A stretch of 43,677 nucleotides of DNA from a virus, in IMG/VR virus record IMGVR_UViG_3300041964_000036, positions 1 through 43,677 of that record; one strand, given 5' to 3'. Positions within the stretch are counted from its first letter, which is position 1; every line of letters begins with the position of its first letter. The position numbers were made by a program, and so were the translations under genes. Under the pieces are notes generated by a model. It ran no database searches and was not told the DNA's origin. It saw nothing but the letters and a program-made list of their open reading frames with translations. Shown one piece after another: positions 22,461 through 31,295 of the stretch.

Positions 22461-23719
22461 TCGAGATCCCCTACGCGCCCCGCCCCTGGGCGTTAGACTT
22501 CCATACCAACGCGAAACGCTGGAACGTCCTGGTCATCCATCGCCGGGCAGGTAAGACGACGGCGGCAGTCAACCATCTCCAGAGAGATGCGCTGAGAACC
22601 AAGGCAGCTTCTACGCCTACGTCGCCCCGACCTACAAGCAGGCCAAGCTCATCGCCTGGGATCTCATCAAGAAGTATTCCCGGATGATTCCGGGAATCGA
22701 GTACAACGAGCAGGAGCTTACCGTTAAGTACCCGAACGGCTCCAAGATCCGTCTGTTCGGGGCCGACAATCCTGACTCACTTCGCGGCATAGGCTTATGG
22801 GGCGTGGTGTTCGACGAGTACAGCCAGCAGCCGAGTAACATCTTCTCTGAGATCATCCGGCCTGCGCTCGCGGACCACGCGGGCTACGCCATCTGGATCG
22901 GCACCCGAAAGGCAGAAACGACTTCTACCGCCTCTACCTGGGCGGCCTCAAGACGACGCTTGGTACGCCAAGCTCCTGAGCGTGCATGACACGGACATCC
23001 TGAACGAGCATGAGCTTCGCGATGCCCGGAAGGTGATGACCGAGGAGGAATACAACCAGGAATTCCTATGCAGCTTCGACGCTGCTATCAAGGGCTCCTA
23101 CTACGCCTCGGAGCTTCAGAAAGCCCGGAACGAGGGGCGCATCAAGCCCGGCATCTACGACGATTCCCTCTTGGTTCATACCGTCTGGGACTTGGGCATA
23201 GGCGACGCCATGGCTATCGGCTTCTACCAGAAGGTTGGGCCGGAGACCCGCATGGTGGATTACTACGAGAACACCGACCAGCCCTTGAGCCACTACGCGG
23301 CTCATCTCAATCAGAAGACCTACACGTACGGTAAGCACTTCGCGCCGCACGACATCGCCGTCAGGGAGCTCAGCACGGGCAAGTCGCGCCTCGAAGCGGC
23401 TAAGGCTCTGGGCATCAGGTTCGAGATAACCCCGAACCTTCCCGTGGATGACGGCATCAATGCTGGCCGGATGATGTTCGACCATCTCTGGATAGACGAG
23501 GCAAAGTGCGCCTACTTTCTCGACGCAATCGCCCAGTACCGGAGGGAGTGGGACGACGCGAAGGGCATGTTCAGGGAGACGCCGAGGCATGATTGGACAA
23601 GCCACGCGGCGGACGTGCATCGGTATGCGGCGATAGATGAGAAGCGTATGGCGAACCAGCTTCCCACCCCGCCGCCCACGCCAGGCGTGCAGCCCTACTA
23701 CCCGCAACTGGGCATCTAG
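22445..23719 (+). CDS. terL: Terminase large subunit, interrupted by three frameshifts
   Basis: Read across frames, this is a complete large terminase. The ATPase part has Walker A VIHRRAGKTT near 22530 and LWGVVFDEYSQ near 22800. The nuclease part (from 22982) has VHTVWDLGIGDAMAI, PHDIAVRELSTGKSR and DWTSHAADVHRY with the Asp residues that bind metal. Frame changes lie near 22595, 22908 (ACCCG where ACCCCG is expected for GTPKGRNDFY) and 22955. The motor pumps DNA into the procapsid and cuts it. Single-base steps in an otherwise conserved gene point to sequencing errors; decay is the alternative. Confidence 0.88.
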
Positions 23720-23748
23720 TTGTTGACAACCGAACCGCCCACTACACT
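23720..23748 (+). promoter_or_regulatory. Promoter for the structural genes
   Basis: TTGTTG (23720-23725), 17 nt, TACACT (23743-23748), ending 9 nt before the portal ATG. The mRNA would have a leader of only a few bases. Confidence 0.6.
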
Positions 23749-23757
23749 TCAAGCAAC

Positions 23758-25464
23758 ATGCTCACCTATCAGGAGCTCCAAGACAACATCGACAGCGCAT
23801 ACGACTACAGGAAGCGCCGTCATGAAGATTGGACGGCCAACTACCACCTCTGGCGCGACAAGGTAATCACGAACCGCCTCACGCAGCGGCAGTCGGTGAA
23901 CGTCCCGTTGATGAAGGCCAACCTCTCGACCCTCAAGGCCAACATCGCCCGCATCGCGGACCTCGACTTCGAGCAGCTCGACAACGACAAGCAGGCAGAG
24001 CTGTTCTTCAACGAATACTGGGCGTGGACGGCCAAGGAGAACCACCTCGGCGTCATCGACCATGTGGACACCATGCAGCAGCTCCTGTACGGGCGCAGCT
24101 TCATCAAGCTCAACATCGTGGACGGCATGATCAAGCTCACGGTCGAAGACCCGCAGGACATCCTGGTGGATCGCTTCACTGACCCGATAGACCTCGAAAC
24201 CGCCCGCTACGTCATCCACAGCAACATCTTCAAGACCCTCGACGACATCCTCAACGACGAAAGCTATAGCGCGGAGGCGAAGCGCGACCTCAAGGGCTTC
24301 TACGGCACCAAGCTCGGCCTGATCAAGTCCGAGGAGAACGCGGAGATGATGCGGGAGCGCAACGAGCGCCTCGGCGAGATGGGACTCGACGACGTGGATC
24401 ATCCGCTTCTCGGAGCCACCTACGTCATGCTCAACGAGCAGGTCGTCAAGGAGTGGGACAAGGGCGAGAAAGAGATGGCAAAGCAGGTTTATACGACCGC
24501 AGATAACGTCATCCTGCGCCAGAGGAGCCTCAAGAAAGTCCTCAACATCGACTTCTACCCGCTCGTCACCTGGGCTTCGGACGTGGAAAAGACCGACTTC
24601 TGGAGCGACGGCAAGGCAGACACCATCAGGACGCCTAACCAGGTCGCAAACGTGTGGCTCAGCCAGCTCGTGGAGAACCGCACCATGCGGAACTTCGGGA
24701 TGCAGTTCTACGACAGCACCGTAGGCGAGGGATGGACGCCCCAAGGCTATACGCCTGGGCCATTCGCCTTCTTCCCCCTCCCCGGCAAGCCCGCAGACAT
24801 GCTCCAGCGCGTTGAAGTGCCCGAGCTATCGGAATCCCTCGACGAGATGCAGTACCTGGTGCAGATGACGGAGAGCGCGACGGCTGCGACGGGCATCGAG
24901 AAGGGCACGGGAGCCGACGAAGCCATCACGCTGGGCGAGGTGCAGCTCCGTTCCGCGAAGTCCATGACCCGCATCTCGGACATCTCGGCGCTCAAGCTCA
25001 TCCGCGACGAGCAGCTCGGGGACAAGTTCCAGAAACTCGCCAACGCCAACGCGGACAAGCTCGAACCCGTGAAGCTCTACAAGAAGTCGAACCAGGATAA
25101 CTACTTCCCCAAGGAGGTGAAGCCCTCGGAGTGGAAGACCAAATCGGGCTACCGCGTGCGCGTCGTCTCGAAAGAGCAGAAGGAAGGCGAGGCGCTCGAC
25201 CAGGTGCAGAAACTACGCCTTGCGGTGCAGGAATTCCCGCAGAACCAGCCCATCCGCGAGATATACCAGGAGAAGATCCTGTCGCTTGCCCAACTCACGC
25301 CCGACGAGATGAAGCGCGTCACCGATTTCGAGGAGCAGAGCCAGATGCACCTACAGCAGCAGGCGCAAGCCCAGCAGATGCAGCTCCAGGCACCGCAGGA
25401 ACCGCAAGGCCCGTCGATCATGGACAGCCTGCTCGCGTCACAGGCTCAGGCGCTCAATGTCTGA
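23758..25464 (+). CDS. Portal protein (P22-like)
   Basis: 568 residues, next to terminase. Matches the head-to-tail connecting proteins of podoviruses: an N-terminal helical part (YDYRKRRHEDWTANYHLW), a central DPQDILVDRF and PLVTWASDVEKTDFWSDGKA section, then long helices and a Gln-rich C-terminal coil (QQQAQAQQMQLQ, about 535-555). Twelve copies would form the ring through which DNA is packaged and ejected. Codon usage and frame are clean over the whole length. It overlaps the fibre gene by 8 bp. Confidence 0.88.
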   Translation: MLTYQELQDNIDSAYDYRKRRHEDWTANYHLWRDKVITNRLTQRQSVNVPLMKANLSTLKANIARIADLDFEQLDNDKQAELFFNEYWAWTAKENHLGVIDHVDTMQQLLYGRSFIKLNIVDGMIKLTVEDPQDILVDRFTDPIDLETARYVIHSNIFKTLDDILNDESYSAEAKRDLKGFYGTKLGLIKSEENAEMMRERNERLGEMGLDDVDHPLLGATYVMLNEQVVKEWDKGEKEMAKQVYTTADNVILRQRSLKKVLNIDFYPLVTWASDVEKTDFWSDGKADTIRTPNQVANVWLSQLVENRTMRNFGMQFYDSTVGEGWTPQGYTPGPFAFFPLPGKPADMLQRVEVPELSESLDEMQYLVQMTESATAATGIEKGTGADEAITLGEVQLRSAKSMTRISDISALKLIRDEQLGDKFQKLANANADKLEPVKLYKKSNQDNYFPKEVKPSEWKTKSGYRVRVVSKEQKEGEALDQVQKLRLAVQEFPQNQPIREIYQEKILSLAQLTPDEMKRVTDFEEQSQMHLQQQAQAQQMQLQAPQEPQGPSIMDSLLASQAQALNV

Positions 25465-26875
25465 GCTTATCGAAAAGTTCGCGGCTCTTATCCGGGGCGA
25501 GTTCCTGTTGCTGCATAGAGCCAAGAGACAGGAGATAGAGGCCCTCAAGGGGCTTTCTGACGCGCTCGTAGCACAAAAGCCCGTCTCTATCGCGCCTTCC
25601 CTGAAGATTGAAGGCTTCGAGATGATGACCATCAAGGGAGACAAGGGCGAGAAAGGCGACGCGGGGCCGGAAGGCAAGCCGGGCAAGGATGGCACACCGG
25701 GCAAAGCCGGTCTGAAAGGCGATAAGGGCGACCCCGGAAAGGACGGCAGGCACGGCGCACCAGGCCGAGACGGGGTTGACGGACGAGACGGCACAGACGG
25801 CGTAGACGGAGCGCCAGGCATCCCTGGGCAGGATGGCAGTCCCGATACCGGCGACCAGATAGTCTCGAAGCTTGAGCAGGTGCAGAGAGGGAGCCGTCTC
25901 AAGTACGCATGGCTCGACGACGCCCCGGACCTCTCTGCCTTGAACCGCCACGTCATTTCTCGTGACTACGACCTCGCCGAGCTGAAGGATGTCTCTGTCG
26001 GTACCCAGGCCAACGGACAGGCGCTCGTCTGGAACTCCACGACCCAGAAGTGGCAACCCGGCACCGTGGCTTCAAGCGGAGCGGCCTGGGGAAGCATCTC
26101 CGGGTCTCTCTACGACCAGTCCGACCTAGCTGATGCCTTGGACGAAAAGGAGTTCTACATTGCTCCGGGAACTACCTCTCAGTATTGGCGCGGCGACAAG
26201 TCATGGCAGACGCTCGATAAGACTGCGGTTGGTCTTGGAAACGTAGATAACACCAGTGATGATGCGAAGCCCGTCTCAACAGCAACGCAGACGGCGCTGG
26301 ACCTCAAGGCACCGCTCGCTTCACCGACCTTTACGGGCACGCTTACCGCCGCAACCATCGTCGCCAGCGGCTCCCTCTCCACGGGTGCCGGTTCAGTCAC
26401 CGCTGCCTCTATCCGCAACCCGAGCGCGGCGAACTACGGCATCTACTGGCCTACCAATGCCTCCATGGCTATCACTCTTGCCGGTAATGCCAAGATGTAC
26501 TTCACGAGCACCCTGATTCAGCTACAGGTGAGCCAGGCCCTCACGTGGGCCAGCAGCGGAGTGACCGGGGCGGCGGATACCGGCATCGTCCGCTCGACGG
26601 CCGGGAACGTCTCCGTCACGAATGGCGGCTCGACGACGTACTGGCGGCTCGGCGCGGCCGGTATCGTGGCAGCGACGGATAACACGCTCGACATCGGCGC
26701 ATCGGGAGCCACGAGGCCCCGCACCGGCTACTTCGGCACCAGCGTGGTCGCCCCTACCGTGAACGCCACGACCGGCTTCCAGGCAAACGGCGTGGCTGGG
26801 GCGAGCGGCACGTTCACCACGGCTGACGCCAAGACAGTCACCGTCACGAACGGCATCATCACAGCAATCGTCTAA
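25457..26875 (+). CDS. Collagen-like tail-fibre / surface protein
   Basis: 472 residues. A helical N-terminus (1-50) precedes 22 uninterrupted Gly-X-Y triplets (about 61-126), which predict a collagen-like triple helix. Then comes a fibre section with the common phage pattern VGLGNVDNTSDDAKPVSTAT and SPTFTGTL, and a beta-rich C-terminus with Gly/Ser/Thr repeats ending TVTVTNGIITAIV. Probably a trimeric receptor-binding or decoration fibre. Lying between portal and scaffold is unusual, since such genes normally follow the tail genes. Confidence 0.8.
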   Translation: MSELIEKFAALIRGEFLLLHRAKRQEIEALKGLSDALVAQKPVSIAPSLKIEGFEMMTIKGDKGEKGDAGPEGKPGKDGTPGKAGLKGDKGDPGKDGRHGAPGRDGVDGRDGTDGVDGAPGIPGQDGSPDTGDQIVSKLEQVQRGSRLKYAWLDDAPDLSALNRHVISRDYDLAELKDVSVGTQANGQALVWNSTTQKWQPGTVASSGAAWGSISGSLYDQSDLADALDEKEFYIAPGTTSQYWRGDKSWQTLDKTAVGLGNVDNTSDDAKPVSTATQTALDLKAPLASPTFTGTLTAATIVASGSLSTGAGSVTAASIRNPSAANYGIYWPTNASMAITLAGNAKMYFTSTLIQLQVSQALTWASSGVTGAADTGIVRSTAGNVSVTNGGSTTYWRLGAAGIVAATDNTLDIGASGATRPRTGYFGTSVVAPTVNATTGFQANGVAGASGTFTTADAKTVTVTNGIITAIV

Positions 26876-26886
26876 TCATTACCACC

Positions 26887-27210
26887 ATGTTCCAAGAACT
26901 ACTCGAAAAGCTCGGCATCAAGAGCGTAGACGAACTGACCGAGGAAGAGCGAAAGACCTACCAAGCGTGGTCGCAGGTGCTCAATAAGCCAGAGACCACC
27001 ATAGATGACCTCAAGACCTTCCTCCCGAAAGAGATCGAGCGGTTGGAAGTCGAACTGGAGAAGTACGACAACTCGGACAAGCGTGAGCTGTACTTCAAGT
27101 CGTGCTTGCGTAATCTGAAATTAATCGCGAACATTATCACAACTCCCGAAAAGGAGCGGGCGCAGTTGCGAGAGCAGTTGCGACAGCGATTCGGAATCAC
27201 CACCCACTAA
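26887..27210 (+). CDS. Hypothetical helical protein, 107 residues
   Basis: ATG after ATTACCACC, no SD. Acidic and helical (EELTEEERKTYQAWSQVLNK, EIERLEVELEKYDNSDKREL). Its place before the scaffold suggests a head-morphogenesis accessory, but no family is recognised. Confidence 0.6.
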   Translation: MFQELLEKLGIKSVDELTEEERKTYQAWSQVLNKPETTIDDLKTFLPKEIERLEVELEKYDNSDKRELYFKSCLRNLKLIANIITTPEKERAQLREQLRQRFGITTH

Positions 27211-27225
27211 CCCACCTACTACCTC

Positions 27226-27762
27226 ATGGACGACAACACCAAAGCGACGTTCGACCGGCTGACTGCGCTCGCAGCCGAGGACGCGAACGCACTCACCGCA
27301 GCGGACGTGGAGTTCCTCCGCGCACGCTCTGAGTACCTTACCGACGAGCAGCACGCGATCATCGAGCCGCTGTTCCGCACGGCAGGCGAGGGCAACCTCG
27401 TCGGCCAGGCCGTATCGAACTACGACCTTCACCTCAAGGACACCAACGTCGCGCATCCCATCTCCGAAACCATCGCCATCTCCTCGACTGAGGCCGAGAA
27501 GGAGGCCATGGCGCGCGAGACCGACGAGCAGCTTGCGAAGCGAGCTATGGAAGTCGGCGTCAAGGTAGAAGACCACGAGACCCGTCCTGAGCTGATGAAC
27601 GCCATCATCGCCGGTAACAACCCGACGACCCCGGAAACGCAGAGCCCGGCCTTCGACGCCGAGAACGCAACCGTGGCAGAGCTGAAGACAGAGCTTGACC
27701 GGCGCGGCATCAAGTACGCCTCGACCGACCGGAAGCCAGACCTTCAGGCGAAGTTCAAGTAA
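27226..27762 (+). CDS. Structural accessory protein with SAP/HeH-like C-terminus
   Basis: 178 residues. Acidic N-terminal helices, then a C-terminal about 35 residues (VAELKTELDRRGIKYASTDR) with the shape of a SAP/HeH helix-extended-helix DNA-binding motif seen at the ends of phage head proteins. Its position between portal and capsid genes fits a head protein that touches DNA. The exact role is unknown. Confidence 0.65.
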   Translation: MDDNTKATFDRLTALAAEDANALTAADVEFLRARSEYLTDEQHAIIEPLFRTAGEGNLVGQAVSNYDLHLKDTNVAHPISETIAISSTEAEKEAMARETDEQLAKRAMEVGVKVEDHETRPELMNAIIAGNNPTTPETQSPAFDAENATVAELKTELDRRGIKYASTDRKPDLQAKFK

Positions 27763-27813
27763 CCACTCACCCTCCCAAACCCCCTTCGAGGGACGGGAAC
27801 CAACCACAACACC

Positions 27814-28503
27814 ATGGACGAGAACGAGAACCTAACCTCTGAACAAACAGAGACGGAGACCGGGACCGAAACGCAGGAGCACGAGACTCCTACCCAGGAG
27901 GAAACTATCGACCCGGCCAAGTACCAGCAGGCTCTCAGAGAGGCTGAGGAGTACAAGGCCAAGTTCGCAAACTCCACCCGGGAAAATCAGATCATCCGCT
28001 CGAAGGAATCTGAGTCTCACAGGGAAACACCCAACGAACCAACCGAGGCAGAACTTCGCAAAGCATTCCCCTCGTTTGACTACATGAGCGACGAAGGAAA
28101 GGAACTCGCGCGTTTCAACTACAGGACGCAGCGGGAAACCCAGACCATCCTCCAGGCCCAGCGCCAGCGCGAGGCCGAGGACAAGTGGAACCGCACCCTC
28201 GAACAGACCGTCATCGCCACCCCCTCGCTGGAGGGCAAGGAGCGGGCGTTCACGGAGTTCGCGAAGAAGCCGCAGTATCGCGGCGCAAGCGTGGAACTCC
28301 TGGTAGATGCGTTCCTCCACAAGCACGGAAGCTCAGAAACAGTCAGACGAGCGCCGCAGGCAGGTCTTGAGACCGGCAGCGGCGGGCCGAAGGCAATCGC
28401 CACCAAGAAGGGACTCGATGAGAAAGAGCTGTCGGCACTCCGGCAGAACGACCCGGAAGCATACCGACAGGCGCTTCTGAGCAAGCCCATCGACATCGAC
28501 TAG
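27814..28503 (+). CDS. Scaffolding-like protein
   Basis: 229 residues immediately before the capsid gene. The acidic disordered start (ENLTSEQTETETGTETQEHE), a predicted coiled coil (YQQALREAEEYKAKFANSTR, RQREAEDKWN) and a C-terminal helix with DEKELSALRQNDPEAYRQAL are the usual build of phage scaffold proteins, which line the inside of the procapsid and leave or are digested before maturation. The A/C-rich leader (AACCAACCACAACACC) has no SD. Assigned from composition and gene order. Confidence 0.75.
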   Translation: MDENENLTSEQTETETGTETQEHETPTQEETIDPAKYQQALREAEEYKAKFANSTRENQIIRSKESESHRETPNEPTEAELRKAFPSFDYMSDEGKELARFNYRTQRETQTILQAQRQREAEDKWNRTLEQTVIATPSLEGKERAFTEFAKKPQYRGASVELLVDAFLHKHGSSETVRRAPQAGLETGSGGPKAIATKKGLDEKELSALRQNDPEAYRQALLSKPIDID

Positions 28504-28550
28504 GAACCAGGTTGGGGAGTACCTCACTCAACTCACCCATTTACAACTAA

Positions 28551-29648
28551 ATGCCTACAGCATATGCAACCAAGGTTGCTGAGGCTTTCTCCGGGACGAT
28601 TCTTAAGCACACCTACGAGTCCGCGCCGATTGACTGGATAGTCAACCGCGACTACGAAGGCCAGATTAATGCAGTCGGCTCCAAGCTGAACATTCTCAGC
28701 TTCGACAAGCTCACGGAGAAGACCTACACGGGCGCGAATCTGACCGTAGACGACATCTACGAGCAGAACAGCGTCCTGAACATCGACCAGTGGAAGTCCT
28801 TCTACTTCCGCATCAAGAAAATCGACCAGTGGAAGTCCTTCGTCAAGAACCCGAAAGGAACCGTTCTTGAGCAAAAGGGCGACGAGCGCGCGAAGAACGT
28901 CATGACGTACCTTCTCGGCTTCTGGGGCGATGTCGCAGCGGGCAACCGCATCGGCACCGACTACACCACCGGCACGGTAGCGGTCGCAACCGGCACCGGC
29001 GTCGTCACCGGCACGGGCACGACCTTCACCGCAGCGATGGTCGGCAAGCCGTTCAAGGCCACCGGCCACACGACCTGGTATCGCGTCAAGACCTTCACCT
29101 CAGGGACCTCGATCACCATCGAGGACGACTCTGACGACAACGCATCGGCCTACACGGGCGGCGCGATTTCGGCAGGCGCGACCTACGTCATCCAGGCCGT
29201 GACCGCGATTGCGATCACCACGGCCAACTTCCTCCAGTACGTCGCGGCTCTCAAGGCCAGACTCGACCTGGCGGAAGTCCCCGAGCGCGACCGCGTTCTC
29301 TTCCTCCCCCCGGAGGCGGCGAGCGTCTACTACCGCGCGACGGGCATCGTCCTCGCCGTGCCGCAGGTCTACAACGACATCGTGAAGAACGGCGAGATCC
29401 AGAATCTCCTCGGCTTCAAGGTCGTGCAGACGCTCCGGCTTGCGGGAGACAACACGAACGGGTACCACGCGCTGGCTATCCAGCGGTCATGGCTCACGTT
29501 CGCCGACAAGGTGCTCGAAACAGGCATGGAGGAAGACCTCATCGGTAACTTCGGTGCCGCGTATAAGGACCTCTACGTCTATGGTGCGCTTGTGGCCGAC
29601 GCACGGCGCAAGTACGCAGCCGAACTGTTTGCGACCTTCACCGCATAG
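28551..29648 (+). CDS. Major capsid protein with inserted Ig-like domain
   Basis: 365 residues, directly after the scaffold. Body segments such as NRDYEGQINAVGSKLNIL, TVDDIYEQNSVLNIDQWK and the C-terminal VPERDRVLFLPPEAASVYYR resemble P22-type/HK97-fold coat proteins. Residues about 139-217 (GTVAVATGTGVVTGTGTTFT to ATYVIQ) are a beta-rich insert that also occurs in the tail hub at 31676. A 21-bp exact repeat (28782-28802 and 28821-28841) doubles IDQWKSF. Coat and insert would form the shell and its surface knobs. Start ATGCCT after ACAACTAA, no SD. Confidence 0.85.
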   Translation: MPTAYATKVAEAFSGTILKHTYESAPIDWIVNRDYEGQINAVGSKLNILSFDKLTEKTYTGANLTVDDIYEQNSVLNIDQWKSFYFRIKKIDQWKSFVKNPKGTVLEQKGDERAKNVMTYLLGFWGDVAAGNRIGTDYTTGTVAVATGTGVVTGTGTTFTAAMVGKPFKATGHTTWYRVKTFTSGTSITIEDDSDDNASAYTGGAISAGATYVIQAVTAIAITTANFLQYVAALKARLDLAEVPERDRVLFLPPEAASVYYRATGIVLAVPQVYNDIVKNGEIQNLLGFKVVQTLRLAGDNTNGYHALAIQRSWLTFADKVLETGMEEDLIGNFGAAYKDLYVYGALVADARRKYAAELFATFTA

Positions 29649-29656
29649 TTCTCTCA

Positions 29657-29699
29657 CTGAGTCCCCTTCACCGGGGCTCAGATGAGCGAGTTATCGCTC
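29657..29699 (+). promoter_or_regulatory. Two tandem hairpins after the capsid gene
   Basis: CTGAG-CCCC (29657-29661, 29663-29666) pairs with GGGG-CTCAG (29673-29676, 29677-29681). GAGCGA (29684-29689) pairs with TCGCTC (29694-29699). No T-run, so not a plain terminator. They may protect or process the very abundant capsid mRNA or tune read-through into the next gene. Confidence 0.5.
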
Positions 29700-29704
29700 T
29701 CCTC

Positions 29705-29914
29705 ATGCCCACCTACACCCCGACCTACACCAGCCCGGCAACCGCTTATACGGCCACCCGCACGAGCCCGGGGACGGCCTACGCCAGCACCTACGAGCCC
29801 TCGGCCGACAGGTACCTGCTCAAGGAAGACGGCTTCTACCTCCTGCTTGAGAACGGCGGCAAGATTCTCATCGAGCGCACCGTCCAGTACACCCCCACCT
29901 ATACCGCGAACTGA
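29705..29914 (+). CDS. Small Tyr/Thr-rich virion-type protein
   Basis: 69 residues opening MPTYTPTYTSPATAYTATRT and closing TVQYTPTYTAN; the Thr/Tyr/Pro pattern looks extended and repetitive. The centre (LKEDGFYLLLENGGKILIE) is a short beta unit common in phage tail-tip peptides. Its TGA overlaps the next ATG (TGATG). Probably a minor structural protein. Confidence 0.6.
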   Translation: MPTYTPTYTSPATAYTATRTSPGTAYASTYEPSADRYLLKEDGFYLLLENGGKILIERTVQYTPTYTAN

Positions 29915-30772
29915 TGGCCCGACCTGAGCCAGACAATCTCCGAGCTCGACACCCTTAGCCCCGTAGACAACCTGGACTACGTGGCCGTCGTCGATGTCTC
30001 GACCGGCGAGACCAAGAAGGCGACGAGGGCTGAGTTCAAGGGCGATACCGGAGCCACGGGTCCGCAGGGGCCAACAGGAGCAGCGGGATCCGCAGCGGCA
30101 TCTACCATCAGGAAGGGTCTCGCGCTGCATCTCCCGATGGACTTCGCATCAGCCAACGGCACGACCGCCTACGACCAAGCAGCCGCGTCGAACTTCGGAA
30201 CGGCCACCGGCCCGACGTTCCTGCCGACAGGGGGACCCGACAGCAACGGCGCATGGGACTTCGACGGCGTGGACGACTACATCGAGGTCCCGCACCACGT
30301 CAACCAGCTCCTCGTCAACGGCATGAGCATCTCGGCCTGGGTCAAGCCGGACACCATCGGAGAGAGCAACGGCTACATCATCGACAAGTCAACGAGCACG
30401 TCGGCGGGAGGAGGCTTCGCGCTCCTGACAGCGGGCACGCTCAACCGCGTGGGCTTCCGCGTCAATTCGTTCGCCTCCACGAGAACGTCGGCTACGAACT
30501 CCGTCACCCCCGGCGACGGCCTCTGGCACCACGTCGTCGTCACGGCGGCAGCCGACGGCACCATCAACTTCTACGTGGACGGCGTGCTGAGCGGCACTCC
30601 GAACCAGACGGGCGGCCCGCTCTCGGGCATCACGACCGCCAACCCCATCCGTATCGGCAACAGGTCAACCGCGACCGACCGCACCTTCGACGGCGGCATA
30701 GCGAACCTGAGGCTCTACAGCCGCGTCATCTCGACTGCGGAGATCACCGAGCTGTTCACCAACAAGCTATAG
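29913..30772 (+). CDS. LamG-like lectin-fold protein (one-base frameshift near start)
   Basis: The ATG at 29913 overlaps the previous stop. ATGGCCCGACCTG carries one C too many: without it the frame reads MADLSQTISELDTLSPVDNL and continues cleanly to 30772 (about 286 residues). A short collagen-like run (GDTGATGPQGPTGAAG) is followed by a concanavalin/LamG-like domain: WDFDGVDDYIEV, MSISAWVKPDT, GDGLWHHVVVTAAADGTINF, then ANLRLYSRVIS. Such domains bind sugars. Likely a virion surface adhesin. Converges tail-to-tail with the CAP gene (6-bp overlap). Confidence 0.85.
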
Positions 30773-31195
30773 CGGCCGACCGAAATGCTGCACAACCGTT
30801 CTGCCCTCGAAGCTGATACCGACCTCCGTGTAGAGCTGGCTGAGGAGGTTCGCCCTGTGCGTGGGCGATGCCATCAGCGCATCGTGGGCGGCGTAAGGGC
30901 TGCGGAAGCCACGAGCCAGATTCTCCCCCGCGTGCGCGAAAGCATAGCTGGTGAACCAGACCCAGGGACTCTGGCCGTCCGGCGTGTCATGGGAGAAGTA
31001 GTCGCGCTTGACCATATCGGCAGCCTTCGCACTCGCGGCGGCGTCGAGCAAGGGGTTGCGGACGAGCGCGCTCAGGCCAGCTTCGGCGCGGGCCTTATTG
31101 ACCAGGGCGAGCATCTTGTCGTCCGGGGACTGCGCGGCGTGAACGTTCAGCGGCACCAGGGCGATCAGGAGAGCTGCTGCGAGGATTCTGTTCAT
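30767..31195 (-). CDS. Secreted CAP-domain (SCP/PR1, YkwD-like) protein
   Basis: 142 residues from MNRILAAALLIALVPLNVHA, a clear signal peptide cut near the following AQS. The CAP fold shows LALVNKARAEAGLSALVRNP, then DYFSHDTPDG, HAGENLARGF, and SPTHRANLL...EVGISF with the conserved His and Glu. The family occurs as secreted proteins of bacteria that may bind or process wall material. It is the only opposite-strand gene within the structural block, so it probably has its own control and may be a passenger (moron) gene. Confidence 0.85.
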   Translation of the reverse strand: MNRILAAALLIALVPLNVHAAQSPDDKMLALVNKARAEAGLSALVRNPLLDAAASAKAADMVKRDYFSHDTPDGQSPWVWFTSYAFAHAGENLARGFRSPYAAHDALMASPTHRANLLSQLYTEVGISFEGRTVVQHFGRPL

Positions 31196-31295
31196 GCCCC
31201 TAATGGTACCCCCGTTCACCCGATGCGCCAGAGTGAGTTATGCACAGCCTCCCGCACGTCCTAGACCGACTGACCTTAGCTGCTACCCTTAATCC

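Noticed and set aside
23749-24744. Leftward open frame of 331 codons
   Set aside because: Antisense to the portal gene, whose frame is clean and conserved; the antisense product is low-complexity.
30785-31264. Rightward open frame of 159 codons
   Set aside because: Lies opposite the CAP gene, which has a signal peptide and conserved motifs; this frame has none.
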